Below are positions 37,433 through 48,195 of a stretch of DNA of 64,000 nt, in pieces. The stretch's first letter is position 1; each line of letters opens with the position of its first letter. The DNA lies in assembly GCA_017618625.1 (NCBI GenBank), contig JAFZTV010000011.1, forward strand, positions 30,263-94,262. The letters run 5' to 3'. This stretch comes from Bacteroidales bacterium. Its GTDB lineage: Bacteria; Bacteroidota; Bacteroidia; Bacteroidales; P3. The notes under the pieces were generated by a model, which was given only the letters and a program-made list of their open reading frames with translations, was not told the DNA's origin and made no database searches. A program made the position numbers and the translations under genes.

Positions 37433-38458
37433 TCATTTTATTATCTCCAGTTTGCACTTGTCCACCAGTCTTGCCTGGCCTGTAACCACCAGCTCGTCGC
37501 CCTCTTTCAGGTCGCCTTCGGTGATAGGCATAATCTCTATGCGGTCGTCGAAACGCTGGCCCAGCAGCACCGGCACTCTGTGTGCCACACCGTTCTTGTT
37601 GGTGAACACATAGCGGTCGTTCGATCCCGTGAGCTTCAGCACGCACTGGTAAGGCACTACGATGGCATCCACCTCACCCACGGCCAGGTCGGTCTTTACG
37701 TACATTCCCGGACGTATTTTCTCCTTTGCGTTGGGTATGTTCAGCTTGGCCTGGAAGGTGTGGCTGGCACGGTCGATGGTGGGATACACAATCTCTATTG
37801 TGGCGGGGAACACCTCGTCAGGATATATGTCGCTGCGAATGTCTATCTTCATCCCTTTCTGCACCATCGGGTAGTAGGTCTCTGGTATGTTGATGATGGC
37901 TTTCAGGCGGTTTATCTGCGTCAGCGTCAGTATCGGTGCACCAGTGTACATCTCGCCGTCCTCGAAGTTCTTCGCGCTTATCACGCCCGAGAACTTGGCT
38001 CTCACAAAAGTGTTCTGACTCTGGAATTTCTCTGTCTCCACCAGCTGGTCATATCCCGCTTTTGTCTGGTCATACACCTGCTGGCTCACGCTTCCGCTGG
38101 CTTTCAATGCCTCCACGCGGTCCAGTTCCACCTTGGTGCTATTCAGGTTGATGCGGGTGGTGTTGAGCTGCGTCTGATCCATGCGCACGAGCATCTGTCC
38201 TGCGCTCACACGGCTGCCCACCTCCACGTATATGTGTTCGATATGTCCTGTGATCGAGGGCGACACATTCATCGTCTCGTACCCTTCGAGGGTGGTCGAG
38301 AGTTCAAGACTTTTGGCTATTCGCTCGGTTTGCAGGGTCTGCACCTTCACTTTTTCAGGGGCTTTCTCTACTTCCTGCTGTTCTTTCTTCTGTCCGCCGC
38401 ATGCGGTAACGATGGCAGCGGCAAGCATGATAACGGTTGCTTTGAATAAGTTGTTCAT
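37433..38458 (-). CDS. Efflux periplasmic adaptor (membrane fusion) lipoprotein
   Basis: 341 residues from the ATG at 38458. The signal ends in the lipobox VTAC (Cys20), so the adaptor is lipid-anchored to the inner membrane. The lipoyl half-motif VSPSITGHIEHIYVEVG is followed by a coiled-coil hairpin (NLNSTKVELDRVEALKASG...), the second lipoyl half (RAKFSGVISAKNFEDGEMY) and beta-barrel domains. It bridges the RND pump and TolC-like channel. The start at 38491 is possible, but the shorter form gives a normal signal peptide. Confidence 0.92.
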   Translation of the reverse strand: MNNLFKATVIMLAAAIVTACGGQKKEQQEVEKAPEKVKVQTLQTERIAKSLELSTTLEGYETMNVSPSITGHIEHIYVEVGSRVSAGQMLVRMDQTQLNTTRINLNSTKVELDRVEALKASGSVSQQVYDQTKAGYDQLVETEKFQSQNTFVRAKFSGVISAKNFEDGEMYTGAPILTLTQINRLKAIINIPETYYPMVQKGMKIDIRSDIYPDEVFPATIEIVYPTIDRASHTFQAKLNIPNAKEKIRPGMYVKTDLAVGEVDAIVVPYQCVLKLTGSNDRYVFTNKNGVAHRVPVLLGQRFDDRIEIMPITEGDLKEGDELVVTGQARLVDKCKLEIIK

Positions 38459-38495
38459 ATTTCTTTTATGTTGTTTTTCGTTATTGTTCATTTTT

Positions 38496-38531
38496 GTCCG
38501 ACAAGTCTGACCCGTCTGACAAGTCAGACCT
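38496..38531. repeat. Nonamer tandem repeat, 4 units
   Basis: GTCCGACAA, GTCTGACCC, GTCTGACAA and GTCAGACCT are contiguous. They fill the gap between the TolC-like gene (stop at 38533) and the fusion-protein gene, inside the operon. Confidence 0.8.
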
Positions 38532-38532
38532 C

Positions 38533-39822
38533 TCATCTCTCTTCCCCCAGCAGGTTCTCCAGCGACACCTGTGCGTTCAGCACGCTCATCACTGCCTGTA
38601 TGTAGTTGCTCTGGGCTGTTATGATGTCTGTCGAAGCCGTCGTCACTTCCAGGTTCGAGGCGTGTCCGTATTTGAACTTCTCCGACACGTTCTTCATCAC
38701 CCTCATTGTTACGTCGAGGTTCTCTTTCTGTATGTGGTAGGTCTCGATAGCGGTTATCAAGTCGTAGCACAGCTGGTTGTATTGCACCTGCAGGCCGTCT
38801 TCCGCCTGCTTCTTGCTGTTCAGCATCTCGCGGTATTCGATTTTGGCTTTCTTGATGGATGCCACGCGGTTGCCCGACTTCCACAACGGCACACTTATGC
38901 CGGCGCCAACGACGTTGGGTGGCGTCATGTTCATGCCTTCGTCTTTGCCGAAGTATGTCTTGTAACTGTACTGGTAGTAAGCCGAGAGGGTAGGGGCGAA
39001 GTCCAGCCACGCCAGCGTCACCTGATCTTTGGCTATCTTCTCGCTCTGCACCAGCGTCTGGTAGTCGTAGTTGTTCTCCATGTTGAATCCGTTCATCGTC
39101 AGCCGTGCCGCCTCATCCACGTTCATGATGTTGTCAAGCGGCGTGGTGAGCACCAGCTTCGAGTTCACGTCTGCGCCCAGTTGCAGCAGCAGCGTGTTGT
39201 AAAGCACCTGCAGCGACCGCTTGTTCGAGTTGATGGTGCTTTTCAGCGAGGCCACCTGCACGCTCACCTTGTCGGCGCTCACCTGCTCCGCCGCCCCGGC
39301 ATCCACCGACGCCTGCGTCGTGCTTTCTATCGACTGCAGGTTTACCAAACTCGAATCCAGCAGCTTCACTATGTCTTCCATCACTAGTATCGAAACATAC
39401 ACGCTTTTCACGTTCGACATCGTCGTCTGCATCGTCTTTTTGCGCGTGATGTCGCTCATATCCTGCGAGATCTTACCTATCACGCTTCCCATTATCTGCT
39501 GTGCGGTGAGGGCCACCGATGCGGTGATGCCGAGGGTGCCGTATGGGTTCATCGGGATGTTCATCACGCCGAAGTTCATCTCATATCCGCACATGTTCTG
39601 GTAGTCGAACGAAGCCTTCACCTGCGGGAACATCGTGGTTATCGTGGTCCATTTTTCGGCTTCGGCCTTCTTCACGTCCAGGGTGGCGTTCTGCATCGCG
39701 TAGTTGTGCTCCACGGCATACTGTTGCGCCTCCACCAGCGAGAGGTTCATAGTCTCCTGTCCCCGTGCCACGCTCACGCCGCACACCATCGCCAATCCAA
39801 TCAATAAAACTTTAGTCTTCAT
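38533..39822 (-). CDS. TolC family outer-membrane efflux protein
   Basis: 429 residues with signal peptide (MKTKVLLIGLAMVCGVSVARGQ). Two structural repeats of long helices are visible: LVEAQQYAVEHNYAMQNATLDVKKAEAEKW begins the first, and FGKDEG...PLWKSGNRVASIKKAKIEY the second. These match the OEP domain pair. It forms the outer-membrane tunnel for the RND pump encoded downstream. Confidence 0.92.
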   Translation of the reverse strand: MKTKVLLIGLAMVCGVSVARGQETMNLSLVEAQQYAVEHNYAMQNATLDVKKAEAEKWTTITTMFPQVKASFDYQNMCGYEMNFGVMNIPMNPYGTLGITASVALTAQQIMGSVIGKISQDMSDITRKKTMQTTMSNVKSVYVSILVMEDIVKLLDSSLVNLQSIESTTQASVDAGAAEQVSADKVSVQVASLKSTINSNKRSLQVLYNTLLLQLGADVNSKLVLTTPLDNIMNVDEAARLTMNGFNMENNYDYQTLVQSEKIAKDQVTLAWLDFAPTLSAYYQYSYKTYFGKDEGMNMTPPNVVGAGISVPLWKSGNRVASIKKAKIEYREMLNSKKQAEDGLQVQYNQLCYDLITAIETYHIQKENLDVTMRVMKNVSEKFKYGHASNLEVTTASTDIITAQSNYIQAVMSVLNAQVSLENLLGEER

Positions 39823-39881
39823 TATTATGAGTGTGTTATTTCGTAAATGTGTTATCGTGTCATTTTTTTTGATTCTTAATT

Positions 39882-39905
39882 CCCCCTCGCCTTGAGGAGA
39901 GGGGG
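39882..39905. repeat. REP-like palindrome
   Basis: CCCCCTC (39882-39888) pairs with GAGGGGG (39899-39905), with inner CC/GG around TTGA. It is followed by GCTAGGGGGTGAGG. Palindromes with this wording occur in many copies in various bacteria. It lies in the 100-bp gap between tetR and the TolC-like gene and could act in mRNA processing or as a weak terminator. Confidence 0.6.
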
Positions 39906-39922
39906 CTAGGGGGTGAGGATTC

Positions 39923-40552
39923 TCAGTTCGTCAAGTTCTCCCTCATCCAAGCCTCCTCTTGTTCGTATCGTGCTATATGTTCGGTCTTGAGAAGTCCGCG
40001 AATGTAGGTAAACGACAGCTCGCAGGCCACAGAGGCGTTCCTGTCGAAAGTCTCGTGGGTGTTTTGCAGTGTCCGGGTGACGAACATCGCCAGCGTCGCC
40101 GCCGCGAGTTCCAGGTCTGTGTTCTCCCTCAGGTATCCGTCGCGGTACAGTTGTTCCAGATGCGGCTTCAGGTTCTCTTTCAGGATAATCTCCCTCGGCA
40201 GGAACAGCTTCTCAATCAGTTCAGGATAAGTCCGCGACACGTCGTTGACCAGCAGCGAATAGTGTTCGTGGAAGTGACCATAGTTGTTTATCGTGAACAG
40301 CATGGCGTACAGTGGGGTAGCACCTTTTTCGCGCACCTTGTCCATATAAGCCTCCTGACCCCTGCGCGTCTGCTCCTTTATCTCAAGGAGCACAGCCTCC
40401 AGCAGCACCTCCTTGTTGGCAAAGGTCTCGTAGAGAGTGCGTTTCGATATGCGCAACTCCTTCGATATGTCGTCCATAGTCACGCGGCGACACCCTTCTC
40501 TTACAAATTTCTCCGACGCTTTTGCCACTATGTCGCTCTTTGTTATTGCCAT
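39923..40552 (-). CDS. TetR/AcrR family transcriptional regulator
   Basis: 209 residues. The N-terminal helix-turn-helix reads VTMDDISKELRISKRTLYETFANKE, with the TLY..F..KE signature. The C-terminal half is a helical ligand domain typical of the family. It heads the leftward efflux operon and most likely represses it in response to a pump substrate. It has its own -7 box upstream. Confidence 0.92.
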   Translation of the reverse strand: MAITKSDIVAKASEKFVREGCRRVTMDDISKELRISKRTLYETFANKEVLLEAVLLEIKEQTRRGQEAYMDKVREKGATPLYAMLFTINNYGHFHEHYSLLVNDVSRTYPELIEKLFLPREIILKENLKPHLEQLYRDGYLRENTDLELAAATLAMFVTRTLQNTHETFDRNASVACELSFTYIRGLLKTEHIARYEQEEAWMRENLTN

Positions 40553-40615
40553 GCGTTTTGCTTAAATGATTGAAATATACCCTGTTTTGCGGGAATATCC
40601 TCCCGAAACGATTTG

Positions 40616-40623
40616 CAAAGATA
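40616..40623 (-). promoter_or_regulatory. -7 box of the tetR-efflux operon
   Basis: CAAAGATA on the plus strand reads TATCTTTG leftward, 63 bp before the tetR start. No good -33 box is seen. Confidence 0.5.
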
Positions 40624-40711
40624 CTAAAAAAACTCATTCGGTTTTAAAAGTTTTCTTTTTGTTTCAACAAAGTTCAAATTTAATTCCTATCTAGGCATCT
40701 GCAAAAATGAT

Positions 40712-40746
40712 AAGCCCTAGCATTATGCCGGGGCTTGTTTTTTTTG
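40712..40746. terminator. Hairpin between GH97 and tetR genes
   Basis: AAGCCCTAGC (40712-40721) pairs with GCCGGGGCTT (40727-40736), with two weak pairs. A long T run follows on the plus strand and a short one (TCATTTTTG) on the minus strand, so it can end the leftward GH97 transcript less strongly. Confidence 0.6.
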
Positions 40747-40811
40747 TTTGTGTCCGTTTGGGATTATCCTATTTAATTGATGTATAACACAACCAGCCTG
40801 CAGGTTCGCGC

Positions 40812-43489
<2,678 letters not shown>

Positions 43490-43504
43490 GGTGGGATGTG
43501 TTTA

Positions 43505-43564
43505 ATGTTGATATGTTGTATGTTGATTGTGCGAATTGAAAAGTGAAATTAACTACTGACTACT
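43505..43564. repeat. CAA-rich leader repeat and heptamers before yajC
   Basis: Read leftward, 43505-43530 gives AATCAACATACAACATATCAAC, the same word family that precedes mpl and the Smr gene. At 43551-43564 the heptamers AACTACT and GACTACT run into the stop of the TerC gene. Confidence 0.55.
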
Positions 43565-44603
43565 AACATGCTTTCTTCTTGAAGATCAGAGATACGGCAA
43601 TGCTGCCGACGAGGACTCCGAGTATCACGAGTAAAGAGGTTAGTGTGGAGATCTCCCAGTGGAGGAATTCGTGTCCTATCATCTTGACTCCTATGAAACT
43701 GAGCAGGAGCCCGAGTCCGTATTTCAGAGCCCAGAATTTGTCGGCTATGCCGTCCATAAGGAAGAAGAGCGAGCGCAAGCCCATGATGGCGAAGATGTTC
43801 GAGGTATAGACTATCATCGGGTCGGTCGTCACCGAGAACACGGCGGGTATCGAATCGACTGCGAAGATGATGTCTGAGAATTCGATGACCAGCAGCACTA
43901 TGAAAAGAGGTGTGATGAACCGTTTGCCGTCAATCTTGGTGAAGAAGTTGTGTCCGTCGCAGTTGGGTGTGGCGCGGAAATACTTGCTGCAGAAACGCAC
44001 TATGGGGTGCTTGGCTGTGTCGATTTTGTCATCGTTCTTCTTAGCAATCATCTTTATGCCGCTGTATATCAGGATTACACCAAAGACGGCGAGAATCCAC
44101 GACACCTTGGTGACCAATGCGCCAAGTGCGAAGATGAAGATGAACCTCAGCACTATGGCGCCGAGTATGCCCCAGAAAAGAACGCGGTGGTAGTACTGTT
44201 TTTCGATGCCGAAGCTGGTGAAAATCATTATCATCACGAAGATGTTGTCGATACTGAGCGACTCTTCAAGGAAATAGCCTGCGAGGTATTGGGTGAACAT
44301 CTCCTTGCGGTATATGCCGAGTGCCGCGCCGAAATCCTGAGCCCCTGCCAGCTTGCCCTCCAGCGCCGTGCCTTTCGAGTAGGCCAGTAGGTCTTCGAGA
44401 TTCGAGATGCCGTGCACCCACTCGGCTTTGAACAGTATCAACAGGCCGAACGCCATGGCGAGTACTATCCAGATGCCTGTCCATGTGGCGGCCTCTTTCA
44501 GTCCTATCACGTGGTCTTTGCGGTGGAACAAGCCCAAATCCATGGCCAGCATCAGGATGATGAATACCATGAATCCAATAAAAAAGATGTAATTAGATGC
44601 CAT
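43563..44603 (-). CDS. TerC/Alx family integral membrane protein
   Basis: 346 residues with about nine transmembrane segments. The conserved acidic motifs are present: EESLSIDNIFVMIMIF near residue 115 and VVIEFSDIIFAVDSIPAVFSVTTDP (here LLVIEFSDIIFAVDS) near 240. TerC proteins are linked to tellurite resistance and, in the Alx branch, to manganese export; some load metal onto secreted enzymes. The substrate here is not shown by sequence. No metal riboswitch is visible upstream. Confidence 0.9.
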   Translation of the reverse strand: MASNYIFFIGFMVFIILMLAMDLGLFHRKDHVIGLKEAATWTGIWIVLAMAFGLLILFKAEWVHGISNLEDLLAYSKGTALEGKLAGAQDFGAALGIYRKEMFTQYLAGYFLEESLSIDNIFVMIMIFTSFGIEKQYYHRVLFWGILGAIVLRFIFIFALGALVTKVSWILAVFGVILIYSGIKMIAKKNDDKIDTAKHPIVRFCSKYFRATPNCDGHNFFTKIDGKRFITPLFIVLLVIEFSDIIFAVDSIPAVFSVTTDPMIVYTSNIFAIMGLRSLFFLMDGIADKFWALKYGLGLLLSFIGVKMIGHEFLHWEISTLTSLLVILGVLVGSIAVSLIFKKKAC

Positions 44604-44618
44604 CTGCTGTTAAAATTG

Positions 44619-44626
44619 TAATTTTG
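44619..44626 (+). promoter_or_regulatory. -7 box of the chrA pair
   Basis: TAATTTTG fits TAnnTTTG and lies 23 bp before the GTG at 44649. It sits between divergent terC and chrA genes. Confidence 0.45.
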
Positions 44627-44648
44627 CAAAAAATAATAACGACGGAAG

Positions 44649-45251
44649 GTGTTGAAATATTGCACACTTTTTTATTCATTTCTCAAGATTGGCGGCTTCA
44701 CCGTCGGGGGTGGCTATGCCATGGTGCCGCTGATGGAGCGAGAATTCGTCGAGCGTCGCGGCTGGCTCTCGCACGACGAGTTTCTCGACTACCTCTCGCT
44801 TGCGCAGGCCATGCCCGGCGTCTTCGCAGTCAACATGGCCACCCTTGTGGGCTACAAGCTCTGCGGTGTGCGTGGCAGCGTCGTAGCCATCGTTGGCAAC
44901 ATAATTCTTCCAGTCGTTTTCATAGTTCTGCTTGCCATGTTCTTCCGCACCTTCCGCCACAACCCATACGTCAACAGCATATTTCTCGGCCTGCGGCCTG
45001 CGGTGGTGGCGTTGATTGCCGCACCTGTGTTCAATATGGCGCGGCGACTGAAACTTTCGTGGCGCAATGTGTGGATTCCCATCCTCGCCGCCTTGCTGAT
45101 TTGGCTATTCGGCGTCAGCCCCGTGATAGTGATACTTGTAGCCGCTGTGGGTGGCTTTGTCTGGGGAAAGATGTCCGGTAAGTCTGACAAGTCCGACGGG
45201 TTGGACAAGGCGGACCAGTCAGGCGAAAACACTAATTCATTAACAAAATAA
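44649..45251 (+). CDS. Chromate transporter family protein ChrA, half-size (first)
   Basis: 200 residues with about six transmembrane segments. FLKIGGFTVGGGYAMVPLMEREFVE is the ChrA signature; AQAMPGVFAVNMATLVGYK follows. ChrA proteins export chromate or related anions; half-size ones work in pairs, and the second half follows 9 bp downstream. The start is a GTG at 44649 (TTG at 44652 is an alternative). The last 20 or so residues (KSDKSDGLDKADQSG) come from an in-frame 9-bp repeat and are not family sequence. Confidence 0.85.
   Translation: MLKYCTLFYSFLKIGGFTVGGGYAMVPLMEREFVERRGWLSHDEFLDYLSLAQAMPGVFAVNMATLVGYKLCGVRGSVVAIVGNIILPVVFIVLLAMFFRTFRHNPYVNSIFLGLRPAVVALIAAPVFNMARRLKLSWRNVWIPILAALLIWLFGVSPVIVILVAAVGGFVWGKMSGKSDKSDGLDKADQSGENTNSLTK
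45182..45226 (+). repeat. Nonamer repeat inside the 3' end of chrA
   Basis: GTCTGACAA, GTCCGACGG, GTTGGACAA, GGCGGACCA and GTCAGGCGA follow in register. Because nine is a multiple of three they add the tripeptide pattern KSD/GLD/KAD without breaking the frame. Confidence 0.78.
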
Positions 45252-45259
45252 AATACTGC

Positions 45260-45904
45260 GTGCTCTACCTTCGGCTATTCCTTGTATTCTTGAAAATCGG
45301 TGCCTTCACCTTCGGCGGAGGCTACGCCATGATTTCGCTTATAGAGAACGAGGTGGTCGAGAAGCACAAGTGGCTCACTGCTGAGGAGTTCACAGACATC
45401 CTTGCCGTCAGCCAGACAACACCAGGGCCAATCGGAATTAACACGGCCACCTATACCGGTTATACCGCCATACTCGATGCAGGCTATAACCCGTTCGAGG
45501 CTGTCCTCGGAGCCCTGCTTGCCTCATTCGCTGTACTGCTGGTGCCTGTGACGCTGATGCTAATAGTCACGCGATTCTTGTTTAAGCATCGTCACAACCG
45601 CGATGTGGAGAACGTGTTTCGAGCCTTGCGCATTGCCATCATCGGCCTTATTGCTGCCGCAGCACTCTCGCTTTTCAACGAGGAGTCCTTTGGCACGGCA
45701 GGACTCAACACCCACTTCGTGACCAGCTGTATCATCTTCACGGTTGTGTTTGTATGCTCGCTGCTCCCCCGCCGCAGAAAACACGCGAAAGACGCTGGAA
45801 CTCAACAGAAATTACATCTCCACGCCCTACGTCCCAGCCCAATAACACTCTTGATAGCCAGTGGTATAGCAGGGTTGGTGGTTTATTCGTTCATTTTGAG
45901 TTGA
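45260..45904 (+). CDS. Chromate transporter family protein ChrA, half-size (second)
   Basis: 214 residues with about six transmembrane segments. FLKIGAFTFGGGYAMISLIENEVVE and VSQTTPGPIGINTATYTGY are the ChrA motifs, in the second-partner form. The start is a GTG at 45260. It should form an oppositely oriented heterodimer with the product of the preceding gene. Physiological substrate is unproven; chromate is the family's name-giving anion. Confidence 0.87.
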   Translation: MLYLRLFLVFLKIGAFTFGGGYAMISLIENEVVEKHKWLTAEEFTDILAVSQTTPGPIGINTATYTGYTAILDAGYNPFEAVLGALLASFAVLLVPVTLMLIVTRFLFKHRHNRDVENVFRALRIAIIGLIAAAALSLFNEESFGTAGLNTHFVTSCIIFTVVFVCSLLPRRRKHAKDAGTQQKLHLHALRPSPITLLIASGIAGLVVYSFILS

Positions 45905-45967
45905 ACGGCAGGGAATTATATGATGCAGACTTGCGGTAGGTGTCAGCCAAACCTCTGTGCCGGGTCC

Positions 45968-45989
45968 GTATCAAGTCCGTATCAAGTCC
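45968..45989. repeat. 11-bp repeat, 2 units
   Basis: GTATCAAGTCC occurs twice in direct succession, 84 bp before the promoter of the DUF349 gene. The remaining 45905-46164 spacer holds that promoter and no gene. Confidence 0.65.
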
Positions 45990-46047
45990 GAGTTCACGGG
46001 ATTTTTTGGAGTGTCATTTTGTGAGTGATGTGCGAACTTTTATGAGG

Positions 46048-46080
46048 TTTGTGATAATTCACTTATTTTTTGTATTTTTG
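46048..46080 (+). promoter_or_regulatory. Promoter of the DUF349 gene cluster
   Basis: TTTG (46048-46051) and TATTTTTG (46073-46080) are 21 bp apart, one of the two best consensus matches in the window. The ATG is 85 bp downstream. Confidence 0.65.
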
Positions 46081-46164
46081 CTATTCGCACGGGTGTGTAC
46101 CTGTGGGTTAATCAATTCTATATCACATTGAATGTGAGGTAATTCTAACAAAACAACACTTCTA

Positions 46165-48195
46165 ATGGAAGAACAGAACCTGAATGAGACGGCAATGGAG
46201 CAGCCTATTGCACCCCAGCCGTCGGACAACGAAGAGAGCAAGACTCTCGCAACTGAAAATGGTAGTCAGCAGTCTGCGGTCAGCGGTCAGCAGTCAGCGG
46301 TCAGCAGTCAGCAGACTGAGAGCATCGGTCAGAGGTCGGAGGACGGTGGGCAGCAGCCTGCGGTGGAGGCTCAGGCTGGCGAGCCGATAGACGAAGACAA
46401 CGCAAAGGAGCCTGAAACGGCGTTTGTGGAACCCGAAGCAGATTATTCGGCAATGGGTAGAGAAGAACTTGTGTCGGCACTTGAGGAATTGCTGAAGGAG
46501 GAGGACATCACACATGTAAAGAACCGCGTATCGGCGTTGAAGATGCGCTTCAACGACCTTGAAAAAGAACATTATGAGGCGGAGTTCGAGAAGTTCATAA
46601 AGGAGGGTGGCAACAAGGAGGAGTATAACCGCCAGGAAGACCAGACGTCGGAGACATACGGCAAACTGTATGCCACATACCGCCGTCGCCGTCAGGAACA
46701 TATAGACGCAATCGAAGCTGCAAAGCAGCAGAACCTTACCGCAAAGGAGGCAGTGCTGGAAAGCCTCAAGCAGTTGGTTGAGCGTGGCGAAGAAAACATG
46801 CGCAAGGCCAATGACGAGTTCAAGGAGCTGCAGGAGCGCTGGAAACAGATAGGAGAAGTGCCAAGAGATAAGATGAACGACCTGTGGCAGCAGTATCATT
46901 TCCTCATTGAGCAGTTCTTCAACAAGATGCGAATCAACAGGGAACTGCGAGACCTTGACATGAAGCGCAATCTGGAGCAGAAACTTCAGCTGTGCGAAAA
47001 GGCAGAGGAGCTGATAGTGGAGACTTCGATGGATAAGGCATTCAAGGCATTGCAGGATTTGCGCCGTCGCTGGAAAGAGACTGGGCCGGTGCCTGTTGAG
47101 CAGAACGAGGAGATATGGCAGAGGTTCTGCAACGCTATGAACAAGATTGAGGAACGCCGCAAAGAATACTACGAGCAGCGCAAAGAGGAACTTGAGAAGA
47201 ACCACCTGGCCAAGCAGGCCCTTATAGAGAAAGCCGAGGAGCTGACGGCCAAGCCGATGGAGAGCACCAAGGACTGGAACGACACCAGCGCCGAACTGGA
47301 CGGGCTGCTGAAGATGTGGAAAGCCATAGGCCCTGTGCCGCGCGAGGTGAACGAGGAGATATGGAGCAAGTTCAAAGGCATCATAGACCGCCACTACGAA
47401 CAGAAGAAAGAGCATTTCGGTCAGCTGCGCGACGAGCAGAACAACAACTACAACAAGAAGATAGACCTCTGCCTGAAGGCCGAGGCTATAGCCAAACGCG
47501 ACGACTGGCGCAAGGCTACCGACGAGCTGCTGCAACTGCAGAAGGAGTGGAAAGAGATAGGCCCTGTGAGCCGCAAGGTGAGCGAGAAGATATGGCACAG
47601 ATTCAGAGGAGCCTGCGACGAGTTTTTCAAACGCAAGACCGAGTATTTCAATTCGATACACGGCTCGGAGCAAGAAAATTTGCAGAAGAAAGAGGCTATC
47701 ATCGAGCAACTGAAAGCGTTCGAGTTTGGCGAGAGCAAGGAGGAAAACCTGCGTGTGATTAAAGACTTCCAGCGTCAGTGGATGGAGATAGGATATGTGC
47801 CAATTGCCGACAAGGAGCGCTTGCAGAAGGAGTTCCGCAGGGTGATAGACGAGCATTTCGAGAAACTCAAGATATCGGCAATCGAAGCCGAGGAGAACAA
47901 CTACCGTATGCGCCTCAAGAACATAGGCGGCGATGTGAAGAAGTTCGTCAACGGCGAGCGAGAGGAGATAATGAGCAAGATAGAGAAACTCAAGGGCGAG
48001 ATAAGCCTGTGGGACAACAATCTTGGCTTCTTCTCGAACAGCCGTCAGGCCGACCTGCTGAAAGAAGAGTTTGAGAAAAAAATGCAGCACACGCGTCAGC
48101 AAATCGCCTTGCTGGAGGCAAAGCTGAAGATTTTGAGAGAGAGCGAGAAAGAGAATGGTTCTCAGAAGGCTGACGAAAAGAGGGACGACAAATGA
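46165..48195 (+). CDS. DUF349 repeat protein
   Basis: 676 residues, very rich in Glu, Lys and Gln. After an acidic, low-complexity N-terminus (to about 95), at least five DUF349 repeats carry the pattern W-K-x-I/T-G-x-V-P: WKQIGEVPRDK, WKETGPVPVEQ, WKAIGPVPREV, WKEIGPVSRKV and WMEIGYVPIAD. The repeats are long helices and likely form an extended coiled rod. The function of the family is not known. The N-terminal segment SAVSGQQSAVSSQQ is encoded by heptamer repeats. The stop overlaps the next start (ATGA). Confidence 0.87.
   Translation: MEEQNLNETAMEQPIAPQPSDNEESKTLATENGSQQSAVSGQQSAVSSQQTESIGQRSEDGGQQPAVEAQAGEPIDEDNAKEPETAFVEPEADYSAMGREELVSALEELLKEEDITHVKNRVSALKMRFNDLEKEHYEAEFEKFIKEGGNKEEYNRQEDQTSETYGKLYATYRRRRQEHIDAIEAAKQQNLTAKEAVLESLKQLVERGEENMRKANDEFKELQERWKQIGEVPRDKMNDLWQQYHFLIEQFFNKMRINRELRDLDMKRNLEQKLQLCEKAEELIVETSMDKAFKALQDLRRRWKETGPVPVEQNEEIWQRFCNAMNKIEERRKEYYEQRKEELEKNHLAKQALIEKAEELTAKPMESTKDWNDTSAELDGLLKMWKAIGPVPREVNEEIWSKFKGIIDRHYEQKKEHFGQLRDEQNNNYNKKIDLCLKAEAIAKRDDWRKATDELLQLQKEWKEIGPVSRKVSEKIWHRFRGACDEFFKRKTEYFNSIHGSEQENLQKKEAIIEQLKAFEFGESKEENLRVIKDFQRQWMEIGYVPIADKERLQKEFRRVIDEHFEKLKISAIEAEENNYRMRLKNIGGDVKKFVNGEREEIMSKIEKLKGEISLWDNNLGFFSNSRQADLLKEEFEKKMQHTRQQIALLEAKLKILRESEKENGSQKADEKRDDK
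46265..46341 (+). repeat. Heptamer tandem repeat inside the DUF349 gene, 11 units
   Basis: GTCAGCA, GTCTGCG, GTCAGCG, GTCAGCA, GTCAGCG, GTCAGCA and GTCAGCA run without a break and are followed by four diverged units up to GTCGGAG. Three heptamers equal seven codons, giving the peptide period SAVSGQQ. Confidence 0.88.

Noticed and set aside
38459..39010. Long N-terminal extension of the efflux adaptor
   Set aside because: The frame is open upstream but overlaps the TolC-like gene; the lipoprotein signal at 38458 marks the real start.
39882..39905. Insertion-sequence end or mobile element
   Set aside because: Only a single short palindrome is present, with no transposase or matching partner in the window.
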